Source: Tyzzerella sp.
GTDB taxonomy: Bacteria; Bacillota; Clostridia; Lachnospirales; Lachnospiraceae
Direction of reading: 5' to 3'
Length of the DNA: 64,000 nucleotides
Assembly (NCBI GenBank): GCA_017465565.1
Contig: JAFTWA010000055.1
Span: forward strand, 59,384 to 123,383
The translations under genes and the position numbers were made by a program. The notes beneath the pieces were generated by a model. It was not told the DNA's origin, did not search any database, and saw nothing but the letters and a program-made list of their open reading frames with translations. Within the stretch, counting starts at the first letter, position 1, and each line of letters opens with the position of its first letter. Positions 32,972 through 42,898 of the stretch are shown piece by piece.

Positions 32972-34243
32972 ATGACAATGGATAATTCCTCTGCTTTGAA
33001 GCGAAGCAGAATCATGTATATGTGCGAGGCCACGCTGGAATATCTTATCTCCATTCTTGTGGCAGGGTCGTATTTGGCAACGTTGACAAGGGAACTTGGG
33101 ATATCGGACAGTTTGACTGGAATCCTATCGTCTGTGATTTCACTAGGATGCCTATTTCAATTATTGTCCATGTTTTACCGTAAGCAAAAGGTAAAAAGAT
33201 TTGTGATTCTCATGAGCATTGTAAATCAACTCATGTTTATGCTGCTCTATGTGATACCACTAGGAAAAGCGGCATCAGAACTAAAGATTGCAGTGTTTGT
33301 AATCATGATTATTGCGGCATATGTAATATATAATTTTGCGCATCCGAAGAAGATTGACTGGATGATGTCATTGGTGGATGATAGTTATAGAGGACGTTTT
33401 ACAGCAAATAAAGAAATTATCTCTCTGATTTGTGGAATGATTTTCTCTTTTGTGATGGGAAGTGTTGTAGATTATTTTTCGGAAAAGAATGAAATCAGAA
33501 CAGCGTTTATTTTATCAGCAGTTGTTATTTTTATCTTAATGGTTTCACACACACTTTCTATGGTTTTAACAATTGAAAAACCAGAGGTTGAGGAACAAAA
33601 AGAGAAAAGTTTAAAGAAAAGCATTTCGGAGCTGTTAAGCAATAAGGATGTCATTCGAGTTTCCGCAATGTTTGTGTTGTTTAACATTTCAAGATATGCA
33701 GCAATTCCATTTTTTGGTACCTACGAGATTAAAGAGCTGGGATTTAATCTAAAGATGGTATCTGTATTTACCATGACTAGCAGTATCGTGCGAATCTTTG
33801 TATCTAGGTTCTGGGGAACTTATGCTGACAAGAACTCCTTTGCAAAGATGATAGAAAAATGTCTTTTAATTTGGGGAATCGGATTTGTGTGTGTTGCATT
33901 TGCAACTCCATCCTGGAGCAGATATTTAATAATTGGCTATCATATTTGTCAGGGGATTTCTCTTGGTGGTATCAATAGTGCTCTTATTAATATGATATTT
34001 GACTATGTAACGCCAGATAAACGAGCGGATTCACTTGCTATCTGTCAGGCGGGTGCCGGACTGGTGGGATTTCTTTCCACTATCGTTATGAGCCCGATAG
34101 TTGCTATGATACAAGAAAACGGAAATACATTATTTGGCATTTCAATATATGCGCAACAAGTTGTTTCGATCATAGGACTGATATTTGCACTCATCACAGT
34201 TCTATTTGTAAGACGGAACTTCATGAAAATAAAAACAAATTAA
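32972..34243 (+). CDS. Major facilitator superfamily transporter
   Basis: About 423 residues with 12 hydrophobic segments. MFS features include the short loop YADKNSFAKMIEKC between later helices and DDSYRGRFTANKEIISLI in the first half, a pattern shared by uncharacterised clostridial MFS permeases. ATG 32972 lies about 9 bp after AAGAGG; ATG 32963 and 32978 are alternatives. Its place after the catabolic genes suggests import of a free sugar or sugar acid feeding the same pathway, or export of a product. Confidence 0.8.
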   Translation: MTMDNSSALKRSRIMYMCEATLEYLISILVAGSYLATLTRELGISDSLTGILSSVISLGCLFQLLSMFYRKQKVKRFVILMSIVNQLMFMLLYVIPLGKAASELKIAVFVIMIIAAYVIYNFAHPKKIDWMMSLVDDSYRGRFTANKEIISLICGMIFSFVMGSVVDYFSEKNEIRTAFILSAVVIFILMVSHTLSMVLTIEKPEVEEQKEKSLKKSISELLSNKDVIRVSAMFVLFNISRYAAIPFFGTYEIKELGFNLKMVSVFTMTSSIVRIFVSRFWGTYADKNSFAKMIEKCLLIWGIGFVCVAFATPSWSRYLIIGYHICQGISLGGINSALINMIFDYVTPDKRADSLAICQAGAGLVGFLSTIVMSPIVAMIQENGNTLFGISIYAQQVVSIIGLIFALITVLFVRRNFMKIKTN

Positions 34244-34264
34244 ACCAGAAAGGGAGGAAAAGAA

Positions 34265-37200
34265 ATGAAGAAAAGAAAAAGAGTGTTAGCCGGATTTCTT
34301 GCGTTACTACTTGTTCTTACAAGCTTTACGTGGGACTTCGGCAACAACGTAATGGTTGCAAATGCGGATGACGCAACCACCACAGAGTCGGTGCAGCCTG
34401 AGAAAATCAACTTTGATAACATTGATGTGACGACCTTGGATGCAAAGGGATTTACGTCTACGAAGTTCACGAGCAGTACAAAGGTGGAAGGACAAGAAAA
34501 CAAGAAAGCATCGGAACATTGGTTCTCAGGTGATGGAACAGATACACCATATGGCAGTAGTGCACCAAGTGGAAAAAACATTGGTATTAAACCAAAAACA
34601 AATAGCGATAATGATAGATATTTTCTGTACACTCCATATACCTATGATAACTTCAGTATATCTACTGAGATATATTATGGGGCATATGCTGGAGTGGTGA
34701 TTGGAGAAAAAAATGTTTATCCAAAGAGTGATGGGACCTCATCTTCAATTGCTATCTTTTTTAATAACGGAAGACTCCATATTATGGGATCCGTAAGTTA
34801 TAGTACGGCTCAAATATATGGAACAAGTGTAGCAAAAAGTCCAAACGGAAGCGCTACGGGATATGCGATTTTTAACAATGGTCAGGGTAATACTATTGCA
34901 GCAAATAAAGGAAAAGCATATACGCTCAATGTAAAAAAAGAGGGAAATAAGCTCACAGTCTGGATATCAGGACATGACGGATATATGACAATTAACATCA
35001 CGGATTCCTATAAAACTGGAACCATTGCACTTCAAGGTAGAAGTTACGGAGGAGATAGTGGTGGATTTAAGTCTCTGGAAGTAAGAAATTTAGATGCGAC
35101 AGGCTATGTGGATTTTGATCATACTGATGTTTCAAAATTAACAGATTTCACGGCAACGCAGTTAGAACGAGGCACAAATACAATTGTTGGTAATGCAGAC
35201 CAAGCGGTATCATCACTTTGGTATTCTGGTATAAAAACGACAGTAGGTGAAAAGACATTAACTAGTTCGACAAGTGGATTGAAACCGAAAACAGCAGCTT
35301 CAGATAAAACATATGACCACTTATTGAATTATAAGAATACTTATGAGAATTTTAAATTCTCAACAGAGATGTATATTGGTGATGATATGGGTATCAGATT
35401 AGGAGCAAAGAACACATACCCGACGAACTCTTCCTCTCCATCTATATATTTGTGGATTGTGGCTAATGGCTGCATCGGCTTTAAAGGTGCATTTGATGGT
35501 GCGAGCGGAGTGGCTACAGGAACCGACTCAAAATGGGTTTCTCAGTCAAACGATTCATATTATCTTTATAGATATGTAAAAAGTGGAAGTCAACCAGCAG
35601 CAGGAACAAAATGTACTTTGAATGTAGAAATGCAAGACGGAGTTTTGACAGTTTGGTTTTCTGAATATAACACAAAACTCACAGTTAATGTTTCAAAACA
35701 TTATCCACAGAAAAGTAATATTGCACTTTGGTCGGGAAATTATGCTTCGAATCCTCGTGGATTTAAATCTTTCGCTTTCAGAGATTTGGATGCAACAACA
35801 TATGATTTCAATCATGCGGATGTTTCTACTTTGACAGATTTTACAGCAACACAGTTAGAAAAAGGCAAAAGTACAATTGTTGGAACAGCGGATCAGCCAG
35901 TATCTTCATTGTGGTATAGTGGCGCTAAGGTGACTGTCGGAGAAAAATCATTAACGAGTACATCGAGTGGACTAAAACCAAAAACAGCGGCTGCAGATAA
36001 AACCCATGATCATTTGTTGAACTATAAAAATGCCTATGAGAATTTCAAATTTTCAACAGAGATAAATATAGGAGATGATATGGGTATTAGATTGGGCGCA
36101 AAGAACAGCTATCCAGCTGATTCTTCATCACCATCTATATATTTATGGATTGTGGCTAATGGTTGCATTGGTTTCCAAGGTGCCTTTGATGGTGCAAGTG
36201 GAGTGGCTACAGGAACCGACTCAAAATGGGTTTCTCAGTCAAATGGTGCATATTATCTTTATAGATATGTAAAAAATGGAAGTCAACCAGCAGCAGGAAC
36301 AAAATGTACTTTAAATGTGGAAATGCAGGATGGTACCTTAACAGTATGGTTCTCAGAATACAATACAAAACTAACCGTTAATGTATCCAAGGACTATCCA
36401 CAGACAAGTAACATTGCATTATGGTCAGGAAATTATGCCACCAATTCTCGTGGATTCAAATCCTTTGTAATCCAGGAATTGCCAACTGCATTGAATCAGG
36501 AAACTACAACTAAGGCCAACGTAGGTGACTCATTTGCAGTGGACTTCAAAGCTGATGGTTTTAAAACCACAGATTTGAACACGGATTTTAATGCGTACTA
36601 CATTAACACAACAGATTTGGCAAACACTGTACGCAAGCAATGGAAACCATCAGTACACTGGACAAACAAGCTTAGTTCAAGTGGTGTATTACTGCCTACG
36701 TATAAGAATGCAAACGACAAGGAAACCACATTACTTACTTATAATCAGTTCGAATTTGAGAATGTAGAGATTACTACAAAACATCGCTCTAACTATTTAC
36801 AGTATGGTGTGATGATTGCACCAAAGGCTGAACTTGTTACAGCAGATAATGGTGGTGTCAAAGTATGGGTAGAAAGTACTGGAATTATTAAGGCAACAGG
36901 TGCCATTGATGCAGGTAGTGCCTCTGCTACTGGCGGATATGTAAAAATCAACGGAAGTGGGAATTCTATTGCTGGTTATGAGATAGCAGCTTATAAAAAC
37001 GCAGGGGTTAACAAAGAATCCACTTTGCATGTACAAATTTCAGGAAAAGTAATGACTATTTGGCTGGACGAGTTTGCAGGGTATAAGATTTCTGTGAATC
37101 TGACAGATGAGTATGTTGGTGGAGTAGTATCGTTATATGCTACGGGAAATCAAACTGGTGGACTCAGTTCCTTTGCAGCAGAAGAAATTGCTGGTGCGGT

Positions 37201-40200
37201 AGCTGTAGAAGGTGTTTACAGCCAAAGTTTTAGTACAATGGAATCATTGGATGAACTCACCGAAGATTTCAATGTATATACTTTAGATTCTGCAAAGAAT
37301 AAGCCAGAAAAAGTGGACAAAGATAAAGTTGGAGAAGTTCTGGAACTTAATGCAGGAAAATTAAAGAGTAATCGTGCCAATGATGGTGATTGGAACGATA
37401 GAACAAATATGACGATTTTGACGTTAAAGGATAAGGAATACAAGAACTTTGAATTAACGCTAAAATACGAGCAAGGTGCAAAGCGATATGGCGTAATGTT
37501 TGGTACTGAGGATGGGGAATTTGCCTATACACAAAAGGGTGACCGATTAGAGGCCAATGGCGGAGCATATGTTTATACAGAGTCGGAAGGATATCGAAAT
37601 GTTCGTGGTTCTCTCTATGCTTCTTCATATACAAATGCAAAAGAAGTGCTTCATAGAGACAAAGGGGACACAAATTTGGCATCCTTCTGGTGGAAAGACA
37701 ATAATAAAGACAGCACAGTAAGTCAAAGAAATCTACATACAATGACTATTCGTGTGGTTGGTGATTATATGACAATGGTTATTGACCATGATGAGGCAAG
37801 CAGAGTGACGGTTCGTCTTGCGGATTATGAAGGTGGTTTTATTTCATTTGTTACTAGCGCAAAAGCGGGTGCAACTGGTGCATTTGCACACCTGACAATC
37901 AGAGAATTAGATGAAGATGCAGAACTTGGTGCAGAACAGACGCAGACTCCAGAAGGCTTCGGATATGAAACCTTAACGGATGTGGATAAGGATTTCGATG
38001 CTTATTACCTTGCAGATGCAACCGTTACAAGCAAGATGGAAAAGGTTGATATAAAAGACCGCTGGTATCTGAATAATGGCGGTATCCTTACAAGAACAAC
38101 TACTTATGATACAGATATTACGTGGAGATATGCAGAGACTAAGGATGTAGATGTTCTTACTTATACAAAACAACAGTATACAGATTTTGAATTAACTTAT
38201 ACTTATCAACAGACAGCACGCAGACTGGGTGTTGTTATTGGCGGAGACATGGGAGTATATCCATTGTCATGGCAGAATGACAAGCTGGTTGCTGAGAAGG
38301 GTGCGATTATTTATCTTGAAAACGAAGGGTATTCGGATGTAAAAGGTCATTTAAACAATATGACGGATAAGGATGGTTTACTTTACCGCAATACATCAAC
38401 AGCCCCAGAGGGATTCAGAGATGCAGACGGAAAAACTCTTCCATATGAAGGCACACTTCACACGGTAAAAGTAGTTGTAAAGGATAAGCAGCTTTACATC
38501 TTTATTGACGGAGGAGAAGAACCAACACTCTTTGTAAATTTAGGAGACAATTACACAGGCGGATATGTGTCTTTATTTGCTCACGCAAATAGCTGGCATG
38601 GCTTTAAGAATTTCACAATTACCGATAAAGTAACAACAGAGCTTCCAAAGGGAGGCGGAACCTCAACTTCTGGAAATACATTTATTGCAGATTTTAATGC
38701 GGCAAAATTTGATGACAGTGCATTTACAACATATTACTTGGCAAAGACTAAGGGAAATGCAGATGGAAGCATGGAGAAGCAAAATTTTGAAGACCAATGG
38801 ACGATTCACAATGGTGCTTTGAAACGTAACAATACATTGTCATCACCAAGCAGTAAGAACCTGGAAGAATTTGAGTATGACGATTCTACAAAGGTATCAG
38901 TACTTACATATAACAAGAAGATGACAGACTTTATTGCAACTTATAGTTATCAGAAGTCATATCAGAGATTGATGTTTATGTTTGGAACAGAGATGGGCAA
39001 ATTTGCGTTGGCTGCTCCTGAAACAACACAAAGAGCACAGGGTGTTCTCCTTTATCCGGAAAATGACCTGGGAGCGGGCGGTGGTCTAGTTTCGCTTGGT
39101 AATATAGCTACTTATAATTCAAGCATGCGCCCATTGTGGAGAGAATTGGTTAAAGTAGACGGATATCATGAGAAAGGTAACTGGTCATCGAATGTGGGAA
39201 CATGGCACACTATGACCGTAGCAGTTATTAATAATCACTGCTACATTTATCTGGATGATTATGGTATGATTGCAGATTACGAGTTGGCGAATTACAATGG
39301 CGGATATATTTCGCTTGCCGCAACAGGAAGCGCGCATGGATTTGACAATCTTAAGATAACGGATTTATCAAATATAGCAGATGATGCGATTGTATCGGTA
39401 GAAGCGCCAGATGACGTGACAGCAGTGGTAGGAACAGAGGTATCAGCACTTCAGCTTCCGGCTACTGTAAAGGCAACTTTGAAAAATGGAACAAAGGTAA
39501 ATGTTCCTGTAAAATGGTCTCCATTACAATACAATGCAGACGAAACAGGTATTTATCAATTTACTGCAGTATTGGAAGGAAATAATCCTGCTCAGGTTGG
39601 CGCAAGATTATATGTCAAGGTAGTAGAAAAGATTGTTTCTCCTACAAAGGGTGTTAAGGAATGGAAGTTTGAGACACCAAATGATCTTAAAGACTTTAAG
39701 GCAACATACTTAAAGAATGCAGAGACAGGTTACATTACAGAAGGAACACCAAACTGGTATGTAAACTCATCAGGTAAGCTTACCCGTGATGCATTCCGTG
39801 CAGTAAATGGTGACCAATATAAAGAAATTGCGATTCTGACTTATACAGGAGAAAAGTATACGAACTTTGAATTAGAAGTAGAGTATACACAGCAATGGCA
39901 GAGAATGATGGTAATGTTCGGTTCTGAGAAAGCAGGATATTACATCGACCTCAACGATCTCTATGCAGAGTCGAACCCAGTTGCCGGTTTCGTTGAAATG
40001 GAAGGTGTAAGAAACTTCATTGGTAACTTAATCAATGCAAACTTCGATTCAAATAATGTAGAGAAGATTAACAATGCTCGTGAGAGCGGTGTTCGTTTAG
40101 ACGATTATTATGATAAAGTGCTCTCTGGTGGAAACCAAGGTAAGAAGCACACCATGAAGATTCGTGTGGTAGGTGACCAGGCCTCTATGTGGGTAGATGA

Positions 40201-40585
40201 CTGCAAAGAACCATATGTATGTACACTTACAAACTACGATGGTGGATATATTTCACTGGTAACGACTAGCAAGAATGGTTCCTTTGATAATTTGAAGATT
40301 ACCCGCTTGAATGCACAGGGTGAACCTGAGGCAACAGACCCGGCTGTAGCAGCAAATGGCAGTGTAAACGTGAGTGTTGATGCAAATGCTTCTACAGAAC
40401 TGGTAGTTCCTGAAGCACAGAAACCAGAGGAGTATAAAGAGATTATCATGGATAAGATTGAGAAGAGTGGCATTCCAATGGGGGCATATGTATTGGGTGG
40501 CTCAACCATTCTATTGTCAATGGTAATTGGAGCAATCCTTATTCTGGTAGCAGCAAAGAAGAAGAAATCGGAAGAGGAGAAATAG
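34265..40585 (+). CDS. Giant surface repeat protein (2106 aa) with DUF1080/LamG-like domains, Ig-like domain and C-terminal membrane anchor
   Basis: An exported protein with a signal peptide at 1-35. It holds about eight related beta-sandwich units of roughly 210-240 residues, starting near residues 45, 280, 513, 745, 985, 1232, 1470 and 1796. Each ends with a pattern such as GGYISLxxTxxxHGFDNLKITDL (often GFKSF). Units 2 and 3 are nearly identical to each other. The fold resembles concanavalin-like LamG or DUF1080 (3-keto-disaccharide hydrolase) domains. An Ig-like domain (about 1712-1790, VEAPDDVTAVVGTEVSAL start) precedes the last unit. The C-terminus is one transmembrane helix (about 2075-2097) and a KKKKSEEEK tail, with no LPxTG. 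It likely binds polysaccharide at the cell surface for the neighbouring enzymes and importers. Confidence 0.8.
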   Translation: MKKRKRVLAGFLALLLVLTSFTWDFGNNVMVANADDATTTESVQPEKINFDNIDVTTLDAKGFTSTKFTSSTKVEGQENKKASEHWFSGDGTDTPYGSSAPSGKNIGIKPKTNSDNDRYFLYTPYTYDNFSISTEIYYGAYAGVVIGEKNVYPKSDGTSSSIAIFFNNGRLHIMGSVSYSTAQIYGTSVAKSPNGSATGYAIFNNGQGNTIAANKGKAYTLNVKKEGNKLTVWISGHDGYMTINITDSYKTGTIALQGRSYGGDSGGFKSLEVRNLDATGYVDFDHTDVSKLTDFTATQLERGTNTIVGNADQAVSSLWYSGIKTTVGEKTLTSSTSGLKPKTAASDKTYDHLLNYKNTYENFKFSTEMYIGDDMGIRLGAKNTYPTNSSSPSIYLWIVANGCIGFKGAFDGASGVATGTDSKWVSQSNDSYYLYRYVKSGSQPAAGTKCTLNVEMQDGVLTVWFSEYNTKLTVNVSKHYPQKSNIALWSGNYASNPRGFKSFAFRDLDATTYDFNHADVSTLTDFTATQLEKGKSTIVGTADQPVSSLWYSGAKVTVGEKSLTSTSSGLKPKTAAADKTHDHLLNYKNAYENFKFSTEINIGDDMGIRLGAKNSYPADSSSPSIYLWIVANGCIGFQGAFDGASGVATGTDSKWVSQSNGAYYLYRYVKNGSQPAAGTKCTLNVEMQDGTLTVWFSEYNTKLTVNVSKDYPQTSNIALWSGNYATNSRGFKSFVIQELPTALNQETTTKANVGDSFAVDFKADGFKTTDLNTDFNAYYINTTDLANTVRKQWKPSVHWTNKLSSSGVLLPTYKNANDKETTLLTYNQFEFENVEITTKHRSNYLQYGVMIAPKAELVTADNGGVKVWVESTGIIKATGAIDAGSASATGGYVKINGSGNSIAGYEIAAYKNAGVNKESTLHVQISGKVMTIWLDEFAGYKISVNLTDEYVGGVVSLYATGNQTGGLSSFAAEEIAGAVAVEGVYSQSFSTMESLDELTEDFNVYTLDSAKNKPEKVDKDKVGEVLELNAGKLKSNRANDGDWNDRTNMTILTLKDKEYKNFELTLKYEQGAKRYGVMFGTEDGEFAYTQKGDRLEANGGAYVYTESEGYRNVRGSLYASSYTNAKEVLHRDKGDTNLASFWWKDNNKDSTVSQRNLHTMTIRVVGDYMTMVIDHDEASRVTVRLADYEGGFISFVTSAKAGATGAFAHLTIRELDEDAELGAEQTQTPEGFGYETLTDVDKDFDAYYLADATVTSKMEKVDIKDRWYLNNGGILTRTTTYDTDITWRYAETKDVDVLTYTKQQYTDFELTYTYQQTARRLGVVIGGDMGVYPLSWQNDKLVAEKGAIIYLENEGYSDVKGHLNNMTDKDGLLYRNTSTAPEGFRDADGKTLPYEGTLHTVKVVVKDKQLYIFIDGGEEPTLFVNLGDNYTGGYVSLFAHANSWHGFKNFTITDKVTTELPKGGGTSTSGNTFIADFNAAKFDDSAFTTYYLAKTKGNADGSMEKQNFEDQWTIHNGALKRNNTLSSPSSKNLEEFEYDDSTKVSVLTYNKKMTDFIATYSYQKSYQRLMFMFGTEMGKFALAAPETTQRAQGVLLYPENDLGAGGGLVSLGNIATYNSSMRPLWRELVKVDGYHEKGNWSSNVGTWHTMTVAVINNHCYIYLDDYGMIADYELANYNGGYISLAATGSAHGFDNLKITDLSNIADDAIVSVEAPDDVTAVVGTEVSALQLPATVKATLKNGTKVNVPVKWSPLQYNADETGIYQFTAVLEGNNPAQVGARLYVKVVEKIVSPTKGVKEWKFETPNDLKDFKATYLKNAETGYITEGTPNWYVNSSGKLTRDAFRAVNGDQYKEIAILTYTGEKYTNFELEVEYTQQWQRMMVMFGSEKAGYYIDLNDLYAESNPVAGFVEMEGVRNFIGNLINANFDSNNVEKINNARESGVRLDDYYDKVLSGGNQGKKHTMKIRVVGDQASMWVDDCKEPYVCTLTNYDGGYISLVTTSKNGSFDNLKITRLNAQGEPEATDPAVAANGSVNVSVDANASTELVVPEAQKPEEYKEIIMDKIEKSGIPMGAYVLGGSTILLSMVIGAILILVAAKKKKSEEEK
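35105..36480 (+). repeat. Near-identical tandem domain duplication inside the giant gene
   Basis: Two consecutive units of about 690 bp (roughly 35105-35795 and 35798-36480) encode nearly the same sequence, for example both contain KPKTAA, KFSTE, GIRLGAKN and GVATGTDSKWVSQSN. Long stretches are identical at the DNA level, indicating a recent duplication or gene conversion. Confidence 0.85.
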
Positions 40586-40589
40586 GCAC

Positions 40590-42884
40590 ATGGGAATACT
40601 TGTACATGAAATGCCATACAGACCAAATGTGGCATTTGAAAACCCATCCGCAGTCTTGGGGATGGATAAAGGTAAAAAAAGATTTCGATTTACCTTTCGT
40701 ACTAGAAAGACAGTGACAATGTATATTTCATTTCCAGAGGACGGTGGAGTGAGAATCCGCAATGGCAAGGAGGGTGCGTTTGCACCGTCCGGCCTCTGCG
40801 ATATCGTATATGAGGATATCGATGAAGCTTCATTCCGAATGACAGGAAATGGAACCTCGGTTGTTTTTCTTTCAACTTCTAGTAAATGGGATATTGAAGT
40901 CTATGACCGAAATGGTGAATTAAAGACAGCGATTCGAAGTGGCTGCGGCACATGGGACCCTTCGGAGTTTAGAATTGGCGTAAATATAGAAGAAGAACCG
41001 GCTCTTTACCGTATCTTCTTCCCGATAGAAGAAGGGGAAGAGTTCTACGGCTTTGGTGAACGTTTCAATTCACTGAGACAGCATCGGAATCAACTCTTGA
41101 TGTGGAATGTGGATGCACTCACCTCAGCAAATGGCTATTCGGAACTCAGTGACGATTATTGTGAAAAAACACAGGCTTATAAGAACATACCGATTGTTCA
41201 TTCTACAAGAAATTATAGTATGTTCTTTAATACTTATCTGCCAATCAATTTTGATTTGGGTTACAGTAACCCGCACAAGATAAGAACAGAAATATATGGA
41301 ACACAGTTAGATATGTATGTTTGGACAGATACTCCAGCAGAGAATCTCGTGCAGTATCATAAGCTTACGGGTACACCATTTGTGCCACCAAAGTGGGCAT
41401 TTGACTACTGGCTTGGTGGTGGACGTCCAATATGGAACAGACCAGATTCCAGTCATGCATTCGAGAATCTGACAAAGGTAATTGATACCTATGGACAATA
41501 CGGGGTGAGAATTAATCAGGCGTATTTGGAGACAGACCCAACAGAGGAAATTCTTGGTGGACTTCGTGACAGGGGAATCCGAACCTTTATGTGGACAAAC
41601 TCCGTATTGGCTCCGTTTGGGAAATCTGAACTTTCTTATTATGATTATCGAGTAAAGAAAGCAAGCAATCCGACAGAGGTTATGAATCATTTTTATATTG
41701 ATTTTACAGACCCTGCTTCAAAAGATATTATTAACGATAAGTTTTCAAAACTTTGGGATTTAGGTGTGTGTGGTGAGATGGTGGATTTTGCAGATTCGCT
41801 ACCACAGGATTCTATTTTATCGAATGGCAAAACAGGATTGGCCATGCACAATGAGTATGATTATTGGTATGGACGCAGAATGAATGAAGCATTTTATGAA
41901 CGTCTGGGAGACGATTTTGTATTATTCCAGCGTTCGGGATGTGCAGGAAGTCAGCATTATACAGCGGCTTTTGGTGGCGACAGTTATTCTAGCTTCCTTG
42001 GATTAAAGCGTTCCGTATGGGAAATGGTTTCAGCGGCTGCATCGGGTATCTCTATTTGGGGAAGTGATATTGGCGGATTCATGCTGAGAAGCTGGATGGT
42101 TCAAGAAGGACCAGATTTCGAAGAACTCTATATTCGCTGGGTACAGTTTGGGGCATTCTCACCTTTAATGCGTGACCATTCATGGCACGGCAAGCATCAT
42201 CCTTGGGCAAACGGTGAAAGAGGTCTCCAAAACTTTAAAAATTATTATAATTTGCGATTACAGTTGCTCGACAAGGTATACAGTGCGGCTCTAGAAGGTA
42301 AGAAAAATGGCGGTACAGTTGTAGATTCTATGGCAATCGCGTACGGAATGTCACCAAGTATAGATTTGCAATATATGTTCTGTGATGATTTCTTGGTGAG
42401 ACCAGTGGTAGAACTGGGAGAACGAAAGGTAAATGTAGTATTCCCAGAGGATGGATTTTATGATTTCTATAATGGAAAACGTTACAATGTCGGTGAAACG
42501 GAAGTAGAAGCACCACTGGAGAGAATACCGTTATTCGTGAAACCGGGTTCTGTAATTCCATATAATTATTATTCTGAAGGCATTGTTCCGACATGGGATA
42601 AAAACAATTATGAAGAAGCAGTGCTTCTGACGGCTCCAACACATGAGCGAGACACAACTGTTTATGCGGACGATATGTCTATAACTTTTACAAGCATTCC
42701 AAAGGAAGAAGGATTTCAGGTAGTTTCGAATCAGACATGTAGTCGAAGAATGGTAATTGTAATGGGAACTACGAATGCAAAAGTTTCTGGGGATGCAGCG
42801 ATTGAGAAGGTTTCTTATAACAAAGAACACAATCGTACAATAGTAGTACTGTCAAGCGACTGGACAGCACTTGAAGTGAAGTAA
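40590..42884 (+). CDS. GH31 glycoside hydrolase (intracellular)
   Basis: A 764-residue family-31 enzyme without a signal peptide. An N-terminal galactose-mutarotase-like beta domain (to about 255) contains EFYGFGERFNSLRQ. The catalytic barrel has the nucleophile Asp399 in GEMVDFAD and the acid/base Asp464 in FGGDSYSS. GSDIGGFM, ARWVQFGAFSPLMRDH-like (here RWVQFGAFSPLMRDH) and PVVELGERKVNVVFPEDG in the C-terminal domain are typical. GH31 enzymes cleave alpha-linked glucose, xylose, galactose or sulfoquinovose; the residue set does not settle which. It begins 4 bp after the giant gene and is followed by a second, exported GH31. Confidence 0.88.
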   Translation: MGILVHEMPYRPNVAFENPSAVLGMDKGKKRFRFTFRTRKTVTMYISFPEDGGVRIRNGKEGAFAPSGLCDIVYEDIDEASFRMTGNGTSVVFLSTSSKWDIEVYDRNGELKTAIRSGCGTWDPSEFRIGVNIEEEPALYRIFFPIEEGEEFYGFGERFNSLRQHRNQLLMWNVDALTSANGYSELSDDYCEKTQAYKNIPIVHSTRNYSMFFNTYLPINFDLGYSNPHKIRTEIYGTQLDMYVWTDTPAENLVQYHKLTGTPFVPPKWAFDYWLGGGRPIWNRPDSSHAFENLTKVIDTYGQYGVRINQAYLETDPTEEILGGLRDRGIRTFMWTNSVLAPFGKSELSYYDYRVKKASNPTEVMNHFYIDFTDPASKDIINDKFSKLWDLGVCGEMVDFADSLPQDSILSNGKTGLAMHNEYDYWYGRRMNEAFYERLGDDFVLFQRSGCAGSQHYTAAFGGDSYSSFLGLKRSVWEMVSAAASGISIWGSDIGGFMLRSWMVQEGPDFEELYIRWVQFGAFSPLMRDHSWHGKHHPWANGERGLQNFKNYYNLRLQLLDKVYSAALEGKKNGGTVVDSMAIAYGMSPSIDLQYMFCDDFLVRPVVELGERKVNVVFPEDGFYDFYNGKRYNVGETEVEAPLERIPLFVKPGSVIPYNYYSEGIVPTWDKNNYEEAVLLTAPTHERDTTVYADDMSITFTSIPKEEGFQVVSNQTCSRRMVIVMGTTNAKVSGDAAIEKVSYNKEHNRTIVVLSSDWTALEVK

Positions 42885-42898
42885 AAGAGGTGATATTG

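Noticed and set aside
35105-36480. Repeated DNA that might suggest a CRISPR or satellite array
   Set aside because: The repeats are about 690 bp, in frame and without spacers; they are duplicated protein domains.
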